Source: CALBTQ01 sp036725605 (GTDB lineage: Bacteria > Lernaellota > Lernaellaia > Lernaellales > Lernaellaceae). From it: a stretch of DNA of 64,000 nucleotides. The stretch is taken from contig DAIMDW010000005.1 in the NCBI GenBank assembly GCA_036725605.1, positions 62,001 through 126,000 on the forward strand. Direction: 5' to 3'. Made by a program: the position numbers and the translations under genes. A model generated the notes under the pieces. The model saw only the letters and a list, made by a program, of their open reading frames with translations, made no database searches and was not told where the DNA came from. Below are positions 1 through 8,899 of this stretch, piece by piece; the stretch's first letter is position 1; every line of letters begins with the position of its first letter.

Positions 1-1
1 C

Positions 2-1087
2 GCGGTCGGCGAGGCCGTGAATCGGCTGATCGCCAATCCGTACGGCGGCTACCTGCTGGCGATTTACGATCCGGCGGCCGGCGAGGTCGATTTCGGCGAA
101 AGCGGCATGATCAACTATTACAAGCTCGACATTCTCGACCTGGCGTCGCTGGAGCGCCGGACCGTCTCCATCGATTTCACGCCCGACAACATCATCTTCA
201 ATCCGGACGGCCGCACTTGCCTGCTGGGGCGCGACTATCGCCTGGTGCATCTGGAGATGGACACGGTGCGGACCGTCAGTTATCCGCTCTCGCTGGGCCC
301 GGGCGATCCGCGCACGCCCACGCGCATCGCGATCAGCCCGGACGGCGAGTTCGTCATCATCCTGGTATCCGAAACGCTCGATGTGTATGTCATCGATCTG
401 GTCGGGCAGTCGATCAACATTCTCGACCTGAGCGGCAAGGCCGACGACATTCAATTCATTCCCGAGACGCGCATCGCCCTGATGCCGTTGAGCGGGAAAG
501 GCTCGATCGCCGTGGTCGACCTCGATCAGCCGATGCCCGAAACGATCGACATCGACGCTTTTTTGGAGCGCGTGCTGATCAGCGACGACGGCCGCTGGGC
601 CGCGTTGTATGGCCTGGGTGAAAACCAGATCGTCGTGCTGGACCTCGTGGAATTCGAGGCGCAACTGTTTCCGCTGGACGTGGCGGTCAACAGCTATCTG
701 GCCGCCCCGGTGGCGTTCGCGCCCGGCAACGAGCGCCTGCTGGTCATCGGTTACGGCGAGGTCACCAACGACATCGACATCGTCGATTTGAACACCAACC
801 GCGTCATCCCGCTCGGTTTCGAAGGCGAGATCGCCGATTACGTGTTCAGTGACCGGCAGCCGTCGCTGGGCGTGTTGCTGCATAGCGCGCAAAAATTCGT
901 GCGGGTCAATCTGGAGACGCTCGATGCGCAATCCTGGCCGATCGGTCAACTGGCTGAGCGGCTGTATTACCTGCCGGAAGTGGAACGCTACATGGTCGAT
1001 TACGATCATCGCAGCGGTAAGTTGTCTTTCATGGGAGATCTGGGTTCGGATTACTTCTGGATCGCCGATCGCCTCTTCGACCGCTAA
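2..1087 (+). CDS. Beta-propeller-like protein, 5' end outside window
   Basis: About 361 residues are visible. The reading frame is open to the left edge, so the GTG at 17 is probably internal and the true start lies upstream. The protein consists of repeated units of roughly 40-50 residues with short beta-strand patterns such as AISPDGEFVIIL and YVIDL. These resemble YVTN/WD40-type propeller blades of surface or periplasmic bacterial proteins. No catalytic motif or C-terminal anchor is visible. The next two genes on the same strand also carry propeller-like C-terminal domains, so the three may form a functional group, although this one shows no membrane segments in the visible part. The function is not recognised. 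Confidence 0.6.
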   Translation, partial: AVGEAVNRLIANPYGGYLLAIYDPAAGEVDFGESGMINYYKLDILDLASLERRTVSIDFTPDNIIFNPDGRTCLLGRDYRLVHLEMDTVRTVSYPLSLGPGDPRTPTRIAISPDGEFVIILVSETLDVYVIDLVGQSINILDLSGKADDIQFIPETRIALMPLSGKGSIAVVDLDQPMPETIDIDAFLERVLISDDGRWAALYGLGENQIVVLDLVEFEAQLFPLDVAVNSYLAAPVAFAPGNERLLVIGYGEVTNDIDIVDLNTNRVIPLGFEGEIADYVFSDRQPSLGVLLHSAQKFVRVNLETLDAQSWPIGQLAERLYYLPEVERYMVDYDHRSGKLSFMGDLGSDYFWIADRLFDR

Positions 1088-1228
1088 AGGCCACCGCTCG
1101 GATGCCGGCGCCCGCTTGATGGGGATTCGCGGAGCGCCGGCATCCCATATTTGACAGGCAATCCCGATTAGTGGTAGCGGTGCGTAACGGTCTCGGCCGT
1201 AACGTTTTGGTGCGTCGTCGTCCGGCCG

Positions 1229-1248
1229 ATATTGATTTTCATCAATAT
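1229..1248. promoter_or_regulatory. Perfect 8-4-8 inverted repeat upstream of propeller genes
   Basis: ATATTGAT and ATCAATAT flank a TTTC spacer about 60 bases before the start of the next gene. A TTGACA hexamer overlaps its right edge (1248-1253), but I see no convincing -10 box at the proper distance. The AT-rich palindrome stands out from GC-rich surroundings and could be an operator or a small hairpin. No regulator can be assigned. Confidence 0.35.
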
Positions 1249-1309
1249 TGACAGGGTGTTCGGCGCGCCAAGGCCATCAATCGCCAGCGAGGTGCGGCGC
1301 GATCCGACC

Positions 1310-2671
1310 ATGCGCAAACTGCTGAACGCCATTGCGAAATTTCTGGGGATGCTCGCGCTGCAAGCGGCGTTGCTGGCGCCGGTGTACTTTTTCCTGATGA
1401 TCCTCGCCGGATTGCATTTCGTGCTGCTTGCGTCGGTGATTCTCACGCCCGTTTGGTTGTGGATCTGGCGGCGGCAAAGCCGTTTCTGGACCGGCGCGGT
1501 GATTGTTTTCGTCCTGCTGCTCTACGCCATGCCCGCCGCGGCGCTCGTGCCCGCGTATCCGGGACGGATGGCTTTGGCGCTGGCGGTGGTCGCCGGCGGC
1601 GTGGTGTTGTTGCGCCGGCGGCTGCGCCCGATCACGATCGCCATGCTCGGCCTCGCCGTGCTGGCCGTCACGCTGGCGCTGACCTACAACGAAATGCAAA
1701 ACCTGGTCAACGAAAGCGAGATTGCCGCCCGCGACGAGTCGCTCGCCGGCGTGGGGCGGATGATCGTCCCTTACGAAAAGGCGCCGAACTTTTCGCAGAT
1801 GCGCCGCGTGGCGTTCAATCGTCCGCTCGCGCAATTGTGGGTGACGCGCGGTTTCGACGGGCAGGAAAATCAACCGAGCCTGATGATCGTGGATCTTGCG
1901 GACGATTCGTTCGCCGTGACCGCGCCGTCGCCGACCCAGGCCGTGGCCATCGACGAGGCGGCGCAGCGCGTGTACGTCGGCCACTTTCGCGAACGGTACC
2001 TGGCGGTTCACGACGCGGCCACGCACGAGGAACTGCAACGCGTGGAAACCGAGCAACGGCCGGTGCGCCTGGCGCTGTCGGTCGACCGGACGACGCTGTG
2101 GGAACTGGGCGAGCCCAGCGCCCGCATTTCGCGGTGGGACGCGCGCACGCTGACCAAGCTCGCCGAGTCGGAGAACGTCAATCTGCTGCTGCCGTATCCC
2201 TTCGCGGTGAGCGCGACGACCAAAAGTCTGTTTCTCTCCTCGTCGTGGCTGATGATTTACAACCGGCTGGTCGAGTTCGACGCCGAAACGCTGGCCGTCA
2301 AGCGCAACAAGACCATCGGCGTCACGCCCGCGCGCGACATGCTGGTCGACGAAAACGCCGGCCGATTGTACGTGGCGCGGCCGTTGCTGGCGCGCGTCGA
2401 GGCATACGATCTACGCTCGCTGGAAAAACTCTTTTCCCTGCCCGCGCCGATGGGCGTGTACAGCCTGACGACGACCCATGACGGGCGCTCGCTGTTCGCC
2501 GGCAGTTTCACGACCGGCGAGTTGTGGAAGATCGACATCGGCGCGCGCAAACGCACCTGGCGCGGCTTTGTCGGGCGGCGCATCCGCCACCTGGCGACGC
2601 ACCCGGATACGGGCGAAATCTACGGCACCTCCGCGCTGGGCCTGTTTGCGATCGATCCGCGCAAATGCTGA
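1310..2671 (+). CDS. Membrane-anchored beta-propeller protein, paralogue 1
   Basis: The 453-residue protein has three to four hydrophobic segments in its first 130 residues, then a long soluble domain of repeated beta-strand units (for example RVYVGHFRERYLAVHDAAT and RLYVARPLLARVEAYDL) resembling YVTN/SMP-30-like propellers. It is probably anchored in the inner membrane with the propeller exposed. I chose the ATG at 1310 over the upstream ATG at 1232 because the protein then aligns end to end, at equal length, with the paralogue immediately downstream (MRKLLNAI versus MNKLPGAI). The last third of the gene is identical in DNA to that paralogue. No enzymatic motif is visible and the function is unknown. 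Confidence 0.75.
   Translation: MRKLLNAIAKFLGMLALQAALLAPVYFFLMILAGLHFVLLASVILTPVWLWIWRRQSRFWTGAVIVFVLLLYAMPAAALVPAYPGRMALALAVVAGGVVLLRRRLRPITIAMLGLAVLAVTLALTYNEMQNLVNESEIAARDESLAGVGRMIVPYEKAPNFSQMRRVAFNRPLAQLWVTRGFDGQENQPSLMIVDLADDSFAVTAPSPTQAVAIDEAAQRVYVGHFRERYLAVHDAATHEELQRVETEQRPVRLALSVDRTTLWELGEPSARISRWDARTLTKLAESENVNLLLPYPFAVSATTKSLFLSSSWLMIYNRLVEFDAETLAVKRNKTIGVTPARDMLVDENAGRLYVARPLLARVEAYDLRSLEKLFSLPAPMGVYSLTTTHDGRSLFAGSFTTGELWKIDIGARKRTWRGFVGRRIRHLATHPDTGEIYGTSALGLFAIDPRKC
2277..2648 (+). repeat. 372-bp exact direct repeat, copy 1
   Basis: This segment of the first propeller gene is identical, base by base on visual comparison, to 3880-4251 in the second gene (offset 1603). It begins just after a single mismatch and ends where the copies differ at GCG versus GTC. 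Sequence 5' of it is clearly diverged between the paralogues. The sharp edges indicate recent gene conversion rather than recent whole-gene duplication. Confidence 0.9.
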
Positions 2672-2912
2672 TACTTTAAACATAAACTAATTATGACGGA
2701 CGGCTGCGGCGGAATGGCCGGGTTGGCCTTCCCGTCAGCGAAATGGAGCGGAAAAATATTCCTTGAGACAGCGGGGCCGCCGGAGCCTCGCTCGATTCGT
2801 TCGCCGATCCTTGCGCCGGTGAGGAATTTATCCTATTTTTATCGGACGTTTCGACACGCGATTATACCCGAATCGATCGTAATGCGGATGTGGAAAAAGT
2901 GTCAAAACAACG

Positions 2913-4274
2913 ATGAATAAACTCCCGGGCGCTATTGTTCGTTTCCTGTGGATGTTCCCCCTTCAACTGGCCGGGTTCGCCGTATTTTATATTATTTTTG
3001 TATACCTTTTCGGCCTTGCATTCGTGCTTCCGGCCGCGATGCTGCTCACGCCGGCATGGATGAAAATCTGGCGGCGGGGCGGCAAGTGGTGGACTTGCGC
3101 GGTTATCGTTCTTGGCGCGCTGCAGTACGTCGTCCCGGCGATCGTGCTGGCGCCGGCATACCCGGGGCACATGGCCCTGGCGGCCGGCGTGATTGTCAGC
3201 GGCGGGGTGCTTTTGCGCCGACGCGCCCGGCCGATCACCATCGCCATGTTGAGCCTGGCGGTTTGCAGCGTCACGCTGGTGATGTCCTATTATGAAATGT
3301 ATTTCCGCATCAATGAGCATGAGTTCGTTCGGCGTGATGAAACGCTTGCGGCCGTCGGACGGATGGTCGTGGCGTACGAGGACGCGCCGGAGTTTTCTCA
3401 GATGCGGCGGCTGGCGTTCAATCGCCCGCTCGATCAACTATGGGTCACTCGCGGTTACGATCGGCCGGAAGAGCTGCCGAGCCTGATGAGGGTTGCGCTG
3501 GCCGACGGGCATTTCGACATTGGCGCGCAAACGCCGACCCAGGCCGTTGCCGTGGATGAAGCGGCGCAGCGCGTGTACGTCGGGCATTTTCGCACGAACA
3601 CTCTGGCTGTTTACGATGCGGCCACGTGCCAAGAACTCAAGCGCGTCGAGACTCCGCAACGGCCGGTGCGCCTGGTCCTGTCGCCCGATCGCGCGACCCT
3701 GTGGGTGCTCAATGACCCCGACGCTTTTGTGACGCGCTGGGATGCTCGAACGCTGACCAAGGTCGCCGATTCCGAAATGGTCGATATTCAGATGCCCTAT
3801 CCCTTCGCCTACAGTGCGGCGGAAAAACGTCTCTATCTTTCGTTCTCCATGCTTGATTTGCACATTTTGCTGGTCGAGCTCGACGCCGAAACGCTGGCCG
3901 TCAAGCGCAACAAGACCATCGGCGTCACGCCCGCGCGCGACATGCTGGTCGACGAAAACGCCGGCCGATTGTACGTGGCGCGGCCGTTGCTGGCGCGCGT
4001 CGAGGCATACGATCTACGCTCGCTGGAAAAACTCTTTTCCCTGCCCGCGCCGATGGGCGTGTACAGCCTGACGACGACCCATGACGGGCGCTCGCTGTTC
4101 GCCGGCAGTTTCACGACCGGCGAGTTGTGGAAGATCGACATCGGCGCGCGCAAACGCACCTGGCGCGGCTTTGTCGGGCGGCGCATCCGCCACCTGGCGA
4201 CGCACCCGGATACGGGCGAAATCTACGGCACCTCCGCGCTGGGCCTGTTTGTCATCGACCCGAATAAATGTTGA
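2913..4274 (+). CDS. Membrane-anchored beta-propeller protein, paralogue 2
   Basis: The 453-residue tandem paralogue has the same architecture as its upstream neighbour: several N-terminal hydrophobic segments (FAVFYIIFVYLFGLAFVL and following), then a propeller-like C-terminal domain. N-terminal and central parts are diverged, whereas about 124 codons near the C-terminus are identical at DNA level. The 241-bp gap before it contains no gene I can support. The ribosome-binding site before the ATG is weak. The function is unknown; the propeller could be a protein- or ligand-binding platform. Confidence 0.75.
   Translation: MNKLPGAIVRFLWMFPLQLAGFAVFYIIFVYLFGLAFVLPAAMLLTPAWMKIWRRGGKWWTCAVIVLGALQYVVPAIVLAPAYPGHMALAAGVIVSGGVLLRRRARPITIAMLSLAVCSVTLVMSYYEMYFRINEHEFVRRDETLAAVGRMVVAYEDAPEFSQMRRLAFNRPLDQLWVTRGYDRPEELPSLMRVALADGHFDIGAQTPTQAVAVDEAAQRVYVGHFRTNTLAVYDAATCQELKRVETPQRPVRLVLSPDRATLWVLNDPDAFVTRWDARTLTKVADSEMVDIQMPYPFAYSAAEKRLYLSFSMLDLHILLVELDAETLAVKRNKTIGVTPARDMLVDENAGRLYVARPLLARVEAYDLRSLEKLFSLPAPMGVYSLTTTHDGRSLFAGSFTTGELWKIDIGARKRTWRGFVGRRIRHLATHPDTGEIYGTSALGLFVIDPNKC
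3880..4251 (+). repeat. 372-bp exact direct repeat, copy 2
   Basis: Second copy of the conversion tract described at 2277-2648. It lies in frame at the equivalent place of the paralogous gene and encodes the last propeller blades. No transposase, target-site duplication or inverted ends are associated with it. Confidence 0.9.
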
Positions 4275-4336
4275 AGCCACGCGGCGGCTTCCTCTACAAT
4301 AGGCGCACGGTGAAACGTTGTGTGCGGGAGGGGTTC

Positions 4337-7012
4337 ATGAAACGATCCGCCTTATTGGTAATTATCCTCGCGATGCTGCTGCTGGCCTGGTCCGGCTGCG
4401 GCGACGACGATGACGACGATTCGTCCGACGACGACGCCACGCCTGCCGACGACGATGACGACGACGATGATAACGACACCGGCGACGATGATGCCGATGA
4501 CGACGACGACACGCTGCCCGACGACGACACGGTCGATCCGGGCGAGGTGACCTTCGAGCAGGACGGCGACGATCTGGTGCTGCGCAACAACGTCGTCGAA
4601 TTGCGCTATCACCTCGGCGCGGGTCGCTACTCGGTCGGCGAGCCGGAAAAACAAACGTTCATCGACCATGCCGAAACCGTCGTGTACGACGACGTGCTCA
4701 TTCCTTTCAAGAAGTGGCGCACGAGCGAACTGGCGTCGCTCGATTGGTCGACCGACGAGGAAACCAACGTGCTGGGGCAGGGCCTTTCGCTGACGGTCGT
4801 GCGCGGCGGCGACGACACGCCGACGGTCGCGCAAACCTTCATCGTGCTCGACGGCCTTTCCTGCGTGCTCTCGCAGGTCGAGGTGGGCAACGCCACGGGC
4901 AAGAGCGTCAACGTCGGTTCGATCTATCCGCTGTTCGCCGAGCCCGACGGCGGCCGGTTGTCCTTCGGGGCGACCAAACAAGTGCGGACGCTCACCAACG
5001 GTTATTTGAATTACATTGAATTCGCCACGCCGATCTTCCCCGGCACGATGCCCACGATCTCGAACTGGAGCGCGCTGATCTACAACCAACGCAGCAAGCG
5101 CAGCCTGGTCGTCGGCTACCTGACCTACGACGTGGCGCAACCGATCGTCTACACCGGCCCGGTGTTCGGCCAGTCGCGGGCGCAGACGCTGCAGACGACC
5201 TGCGAGTACGATCCGGCGAAAAAAGTGCGCGACGGTGAAACGCTCACGTCCGAAGTGATGGTCATCGACTTCGGTCAGTCGTCGCCGTTCGAGGCGCTGG
5301 AACTCTACGGCGACCGCATCAAGGCCTGGATGGGCATCGAAACCTGGCTGGAACGCCACCCGGAAATCGGCACGCCGGCGGGGTGGAATTCGTGGTCGGG
5401 CAGCGGTTCGTCGGGCGGCTACGGCACGAACATCAACGAGCAGATCATCGTGGACAACATGGACTTCGCCGACCGCGAACTGCGCAAGTGGGGCATGAAC
5501 TACTTCCAGATCGACGACGGTTGGGAACAGATGGTCGGCGACTGGATCATCCGCGAGGATCGCTTCCCCAATCACGACGACCAAAACGGCCTCGAATGGA
5601 TGATGAACCGCGCCAAGGAACGCGGCTTCCAGACCGGCCTGTGGATGGCGGCGTTCAACGCGGCTCATTCCTCGCAGGTGTTGCAGGATCATCCGGAGTG
5701 GTTTGCCGACGAGTGGATGCCCGGCATTCTGGGCCAGGCCGAACGCACGCTCGACCTTTCGCAGCCCGCCGCGCGCCAGCACCTGACCGACCTGATGGAG
5801 ATGCTCCTGGATTGGGGCGTGCAATGGGTGAAGCTCGATTTCGCCTACTACGTGCTGCTGAGCGCCAATTGGTATGAGGACAACATCACGCGCATCGAGC
5901 TGTATAAAAAGGGCGTGCAGTTGATGCGCGACGTGCTCGGCGACGACGTGTTTTTCGTCAACGTCGCGATCAAAGCGCCCAACTACGGCATCAACGACGG
6001 CCTGCGCCTGACGCTGGACACCATGCCCGTCTGGGAGGGCGAAGCGCAGCACCCCTTCGCGCCGTTTTCGTTTTTGGACAACCAGGGCCTCAAGCCGATG
6101 TACCGCGACGCGGCGCGCTGCTGGTGGCTCAACGGCCGCATCTTCGTCAATCATCCGGACCTGATTTTCTTCCGCGCCCATGCCGATCCGCAGTACCCGC
6201 CGTTGACCTTGGACGAATCGACGACCTTCGCCACCTCGGTCGCGTTGCAGGGCGGATTGGTGAAAATCGGCGACCGCATCGTCGATCTCACGCCCGAGGC
6301 CGTCGACGTGCTGCGCCGGATTCTGCCGGCCAACGCGCGCACCGGCCGGCCGCTGGATATGTTCCGGCGCGAATTTCCCGAGGTGTGGTCGATGGCGGTG
6401 GACGACTTCCCCGAGCCCTATCGCGTGATCGGTCTGCTAAACTGGGGCGTGAACCGCGACCTGACCCACCTGGGCGCGCCGTTCATCGCCGACGAGGATC
6501 GCATCATCAGCGTCGATCCGGACGAAGCGGGGCTGGACGCGACGACGACCTACCTGGCTTTCGAATTCTGGACGCAGGAATTTCTCGGCGAGGTCGCCGC
6601 CGAAACGCTGAGCGTCGAGGTGCCCGCGCACAGCCCGCGCGTCGTGGCGCTGCGCCCGGCGTTGGATCGGCCGCAGTTCATCGGCACGAACCGGCACGTG
6701 ATCGGCGGGGCGGACGTTATCACTTCATTGGTGTGGGACGACGATGACAACACGTTGACCGGCGAGCAGGAAGGAGCGGTCGGCACGTCCTATGCGCCGT
6801 TCACGCATCGGATTACCTTCTTTGTGCCCGACGACTTCACGGCGGCCGGCGCCCAAGTGAGTGCGCCGAGCGGATACGAAATTGCCAATCAATCGCTGAC
6901 GATCGACGGTCCGTTGGCGATCCTGCAATTCCAAGTGGAGCAGACCGCCGCGCCCGTGTTGGGCGAACAGCATCCGTCGGTTACCTGGACGATGTCGTTC
7001 ACTGCCGATTGA
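4337..7012 (+). CDS. Exported alpha-galactosidase-like glycoside hydrolase (clan GH-D) lipoprotein
   Basis: The 891-residue protein probably hydrolyses alpha-galactosidic or related linkages outside the cytoplasm. It opens with a lipoprotein-type signal peptide (hydrophobic stretch then WSGC) and an Asp-rich linker of about 50 residues. The catalytic barrel has the GWNSW motif near residue 349, FQIDDGW near 391-396, and WVKLDF with candidate nucleophile Asp501, as in GH27/GH36 melibiases. A beta-rich domain occupies the C-terminus. The ATG at 4337 is preferred over the upstream ATG at 4268 because GGGAGGGG lies 4 bases before it and the signal peptide begins there. Substrate is not determined. 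The 3' end overlaps the convergent PilZ gene by 14 bases. Confidence 0.82.
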   Translation: MKRSALLVIILAMLLLAWSGCGDDDDDDSSDDDATPADDDDDDDDNDTGDDDADDDDDTLPDDDTVDPGEVTFEQDGDDLVLRNNVVELRYHLGAGRYSVGEPEKQTFIDHAETVVYDDVLIPFKKWRTSELASLDWSTDEETNVLGQGLSLTVVRGGDDTPTVAQTFIVLDGLSCVLSQVEVGNATGKSVNVGSIYPLFAEPDGGRLSFGATKQVRTLTNGYLNYIEFATPIFPGTMPTISNWSALIYNQRSKRSLVVGYLTYDVAQPIVYTGPVFGQSRAQTLQTTCEYDPAKKVRDGETLTSEVMVIDFGQSSPFEALELYGDRIKAWMGIETWLERHPEIGTPAGWNSWSGSGSSGGYGTNINEQIIVDNMDFADRELRKWGMNYFQIDDGWEQMVGDWIIREDRFPNHDDQNGLEWMMNRAKERGFQTGLWMAAFNAAHSSQVLQDHPEWFADEWMPGILGQAERTLDLSQPAARQHLTDLMEMLLDWGVQWVKLDFAYYVLLSANWYEDNITRIELYKKGVQLMRDVLGDDVFFVNVAIKAPNYGINDGLRLTLDTMPVWEGEAQHPFAPFSFLDNQGLKPMYRDAARCWWLNGRIFVNHPDLIFFRAHADPQYPPLTLDESTTFATSVALQGGLVKIGDRIVDLTPEAVDVLRRILPANARTGRPLDMFRREFPEVWSMAVDDFPEPYRVIGLLNWGVNRDLTHLGAPFIADEDRIISVDPDEAGLDATTTYLAFEFWTQEFLGEVAAETLSVEVPAHSPRVVALRPALDRPQFIGTNRHVIGGADVITSLVWDDDDNTLTGEQEGAVGTSYAPFTHRITFFVPDDFTAAGAQVSAPSGYEIANQSLTIDGPLAILQFQVEQTAAPVLGEQHPSVTWTMSFTAD

Positions 7013-7703
7013 GAAGCGCGCCTTCGCCGACGTGCGGCTCCTTCGCGTCGGTGCGATACAGAAAATGGGAGATTTTCTCCAGAGCCTCGGCCTGGCCGGC
7101 GTTGTAGTTCACGGCCATCAGCGAGGCGTCGCGCGACTGCTGAATGCGGACGATCTCCGCGCGCAGGTTTTTAATCTCCATTCCGTCGGGCAATGAAAAC
7201 GACAACGTCAGGTTGTCGCCAAGCGTTTTATTTTGCCGCGTGGCCAGCAACATGCCGTGCGCGGATATATCCACCGTAACATGCTCGCCGCCGCTTTCGT
7301 CGATCACCGGAACGATGACGCGCCGGCGCGGCGTGCGGCGCAATGATTTGCCGTCCGCGATCGGCCGATGCGCCAGCGTCCACATGGGGAAGGGCGATTG
7401 TTGCTTGGCCACGATCGTCGCGGGGAAGCCGAAAATTTTTCCTTCATGAATGAAGCGGACAATTACCTGGGCGTCTTCGGAGACCATGACCATCCGCCCC
7501 TGCAATTCGGGATAGCTGGTCATCAGGTGGGTGGGCGGGCGCCAACCGAACACCTGAGCGGTGGCGCGCACCGGTTTGTTGCGTTGCACAAGATCGAGAA
7601 ATACCTGCATGCCGACGTTGAACGGCGGCACGTCGTTCATGTTGAAATCCGCTTCCGACGGATTGCCCAAAGACGAGTCATCGAATATGGCTTTGTCCGT
7701 CAT
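6999..7703 (-). CDS. PilZ-domain c-di-GMP effector, YcgR-like
   Basis: The 234-residue protein has an N-terminal region resembling the YcgR N domain (GFPATIVAKQQ, PMWTLAHRP) and a C-terminal PilZ domain. The PilZ domain carries an Arg-rich c-di-GMP motif (LRRTPRRRV, residues about 125-133) and DISAHGMLL, matching the (D/N)xSxxG element. Such proteins bind c-di-GMP and modulate motility, exopolysaccharide or transcription. The gene converges on the glycosidase gene and stands alone on its strand, with an AT-rich region upstream. A GGDEF protein encoded at 35412 could supply the ligand; that link is inference. Confidence 0.85.
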   Translation of the reverse strand: MTDKAIFDDSSLGNPSEADFNMNDVPPFNVGMQVFLDLVQRNKPVRATAQVFGWRPPTHLMTSYPELQGRMVMVSEDAQVIVRFIHEGKIFGFPATIVAKQQSPFPMWTLAHRPIADGKSLRRTPRRRVIVPVIDESGGEHVTVDISAHGMLLATRQNKTLGDNLTLSFSLPDGMEIKNLRAEIVRIQQSRDASLMAVNYNAGQAEALEKISHFLYRTDAKEPHVGEGALLNRQ

Positions 7704-7839
7704 GTGAGAACTCCATATTGCCTTCGATCTTTATGCTGGTGTGAAATCGACTTATAGAATACAAGAACGAGTGGGCGAGTCAAGGTTAAATATTAATAAA
7801 AATGCGAATCTGAAAATTATATAATGTCATATTAGTCAG

Positions 7840-8025
7840 TTAGATTGATATTTGCCGGATATACACTTTATCAACTAACCATTCAAAGGGGCGGGGTTGA
7901 ATTAGGGCCTCCAAGTGAGCGTTTCGGTTGTCGAAGGCGACAATAACTTGTTTGACCGGCGTCGGAATAGAAAAATTTTCGAAATGACCGATGTAACAAT
8001 ATTTCACGAATGAATGTTCATTCAT
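7840..8025 (-). CDS. Possible small hypothetical protein, 61 residues
   Basis: The frame begins with MNEHSFVKYCYIGHFEN and is preceded by GGAAG about 7 bases before the ATG. It has no recognisable family, signal peptide or membrane segment. It lies in AT-rich DNA where chance frames are shorter than in the GC-rich parts, which is the main argument in its favour. It may equally be noncoding. Confidence 0.25.
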   Translation of the reverse strand: MNEHSFVKYCYIGHFENFSIPTPVKQVIVAFDNRNAHLEALIQPRPFEWLVDKVYIRQISI

Positions 8026-8184
8026 CGTTTTTCTTCCAAAATGGAAATTTTTAGGCGAAAAATCGGAAAGATTTTTCCAACCCCGCAACTTTGTTTAAAT
8101 GTTTGAATTATATCGATAATTCCGGATTTCCCTGCCGACGTAATCATTTAAATTGAAAAAAGGGGTTGCAATTCGGAGGCGATT

Positions 8185-8207
8185 TTTGTACAAACGGTTG
8201 TGAAAAG
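8185..8207. promoter_or_regulatory. Palindrome and Rex-type half-site upstream of rex
   Basis: TTTGTACAAA (8185-8194) is a perfect palindrome. It is followed by TTGTGAAAAG (8198-8207), which matches one half of the Rex consensus TTGTGAAA-N4-TTTCACAA. The second half is not intact. The position, about 50-75 bases before the rex start, would suit autoregulation by Rex, but the match is partial. Confidence 0.25.
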
Positions 8208-8258
8208 AAAAACGCTGCACATTTTGTAACGAAATTGCCGACAACAAGAGATGATGAG

Positions 8259-8888
8259 ATGAAGAAGATATCAACCAAAACGATTGGCAGACTCAGCCTA
8301 TATCGTTTCCTGCTCGACAACCTGCGCCAGGAAGGCGTCACCCGGGTTTTCTCCCATGAGCTGGCCGCCGCGGCCAATTGCAGCGCCGCGCAGGTGCGTC
8401 GCGATCTGATGGCCATCAACTACATCGGCAGCCCGGTGCACGGCTATCAGGTCGACGAACTGATCGACAGCATCGACAACTTTCTGGACCATCCCGGCGG
8501 TCAGCGGGTGGTGTTGATCGGCGTGGGCAACCTCGGCCGCGCCATCCTCACCTACTTCCGCGGCCGGCGTCCCAAGCTGCCCATTGAAGCGGCCTTCGAT
8601 AAAAACGAAAGCAAAACAAATCGCGTCATCAACGGCACCTGGGTTTACCCGATGGCCGAGTTGCCGCGGGTGTTGCAGGAAAAGAAACCCTCGGTCGGCA
8701 TCATCACCGTACCGGCCTCCGAAGCGCAACGGGTGGCGGACATTCTGGTCGCCAGCGATGTGCGCGGCATTCTCAATTTTGCTCCCACCCGGTTGAAGGT
8801 GCCGCTCAACGTGTTTGTGGAAGACGTCGACATGACCATGAGTCTGGAAAAAGTAGCTTACTTTTCGCGAATCAAAGCGGAGAAATAA
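8259..8888 (+). CDS. rex: Redox-sensing transcriptional repressor Rex
   Basis: The 209-residue protein, usual length for Rex, has an N-terminal winged helix (residues 1-80, with CSAAQVRRDLMAINYIG as recognition region) and a Rossmann domain with the NAD(H)-binding motif GVGNLGRA. Rex senses the NADH/NAD+ ratio and represses fermentation and hydrogenase genes at low NADH. The ATG at 8259 follows AAGAG and gives the normal MKKISTKTI start; an upstream in-frame ATG at 8166 would add an unrelated extension. It is directly followed, with an 11-bp gap, by an NADH-linked hydrogenase operon, which fits control of that operon and itself. Confidence 0.93.
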   Translation: MKKISTKTIGRLSLYRFLLDNLRQEGVTRVFSHELAAAANCSAAQVRRDLMAINYIGSPVHGYQVDELIDSIDNFLDHPGGQRVVLIGVGNLGRAILTYFRGRRPKLPIEAAFDKNESKTNRVINGTWVYPMAELPRVLQEKKPSVGIITVPASEAQRVADILVASDVRGILNFAPTRLKVPLNVFVEDVDMTMSLEKVAYFSRIKAEK

Positions 8889-8899
8889 GGAGTAGATCG

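Larger units (their letters stand above)
7704..8258. other. AT-rich divergent intergenic region upstream of rex
   Basis: This is the longest stretch without a firm gene, and it is visibly richer in A+T than its surroundings. It must contain the promoters of the PilZ gene (leftward) and of the rex-hydrogenase operon (rightward). A TATAAT at 7820-7825 has no convincing partner -35 box. One weak 61-codon minus-strand reading frame lies inside, listed separately. No tRNA, riboswitch or repeat family is recognised. Confidence 0.5.

Noticed and set aside
4400..4540. GAC/GAT-rich tract as a noncoding microsatellite
   Set aside because: It is in frame within a lipoprotein gene, and similar Asp-rich linkers occur in two other exported proteins.
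4352..6181. 609-codon open frame on the minus strand
   Set aside because: It is antisense to the glycosidase gene. The Val/Ile-rich end is just the complement of the Asp-rich linker.
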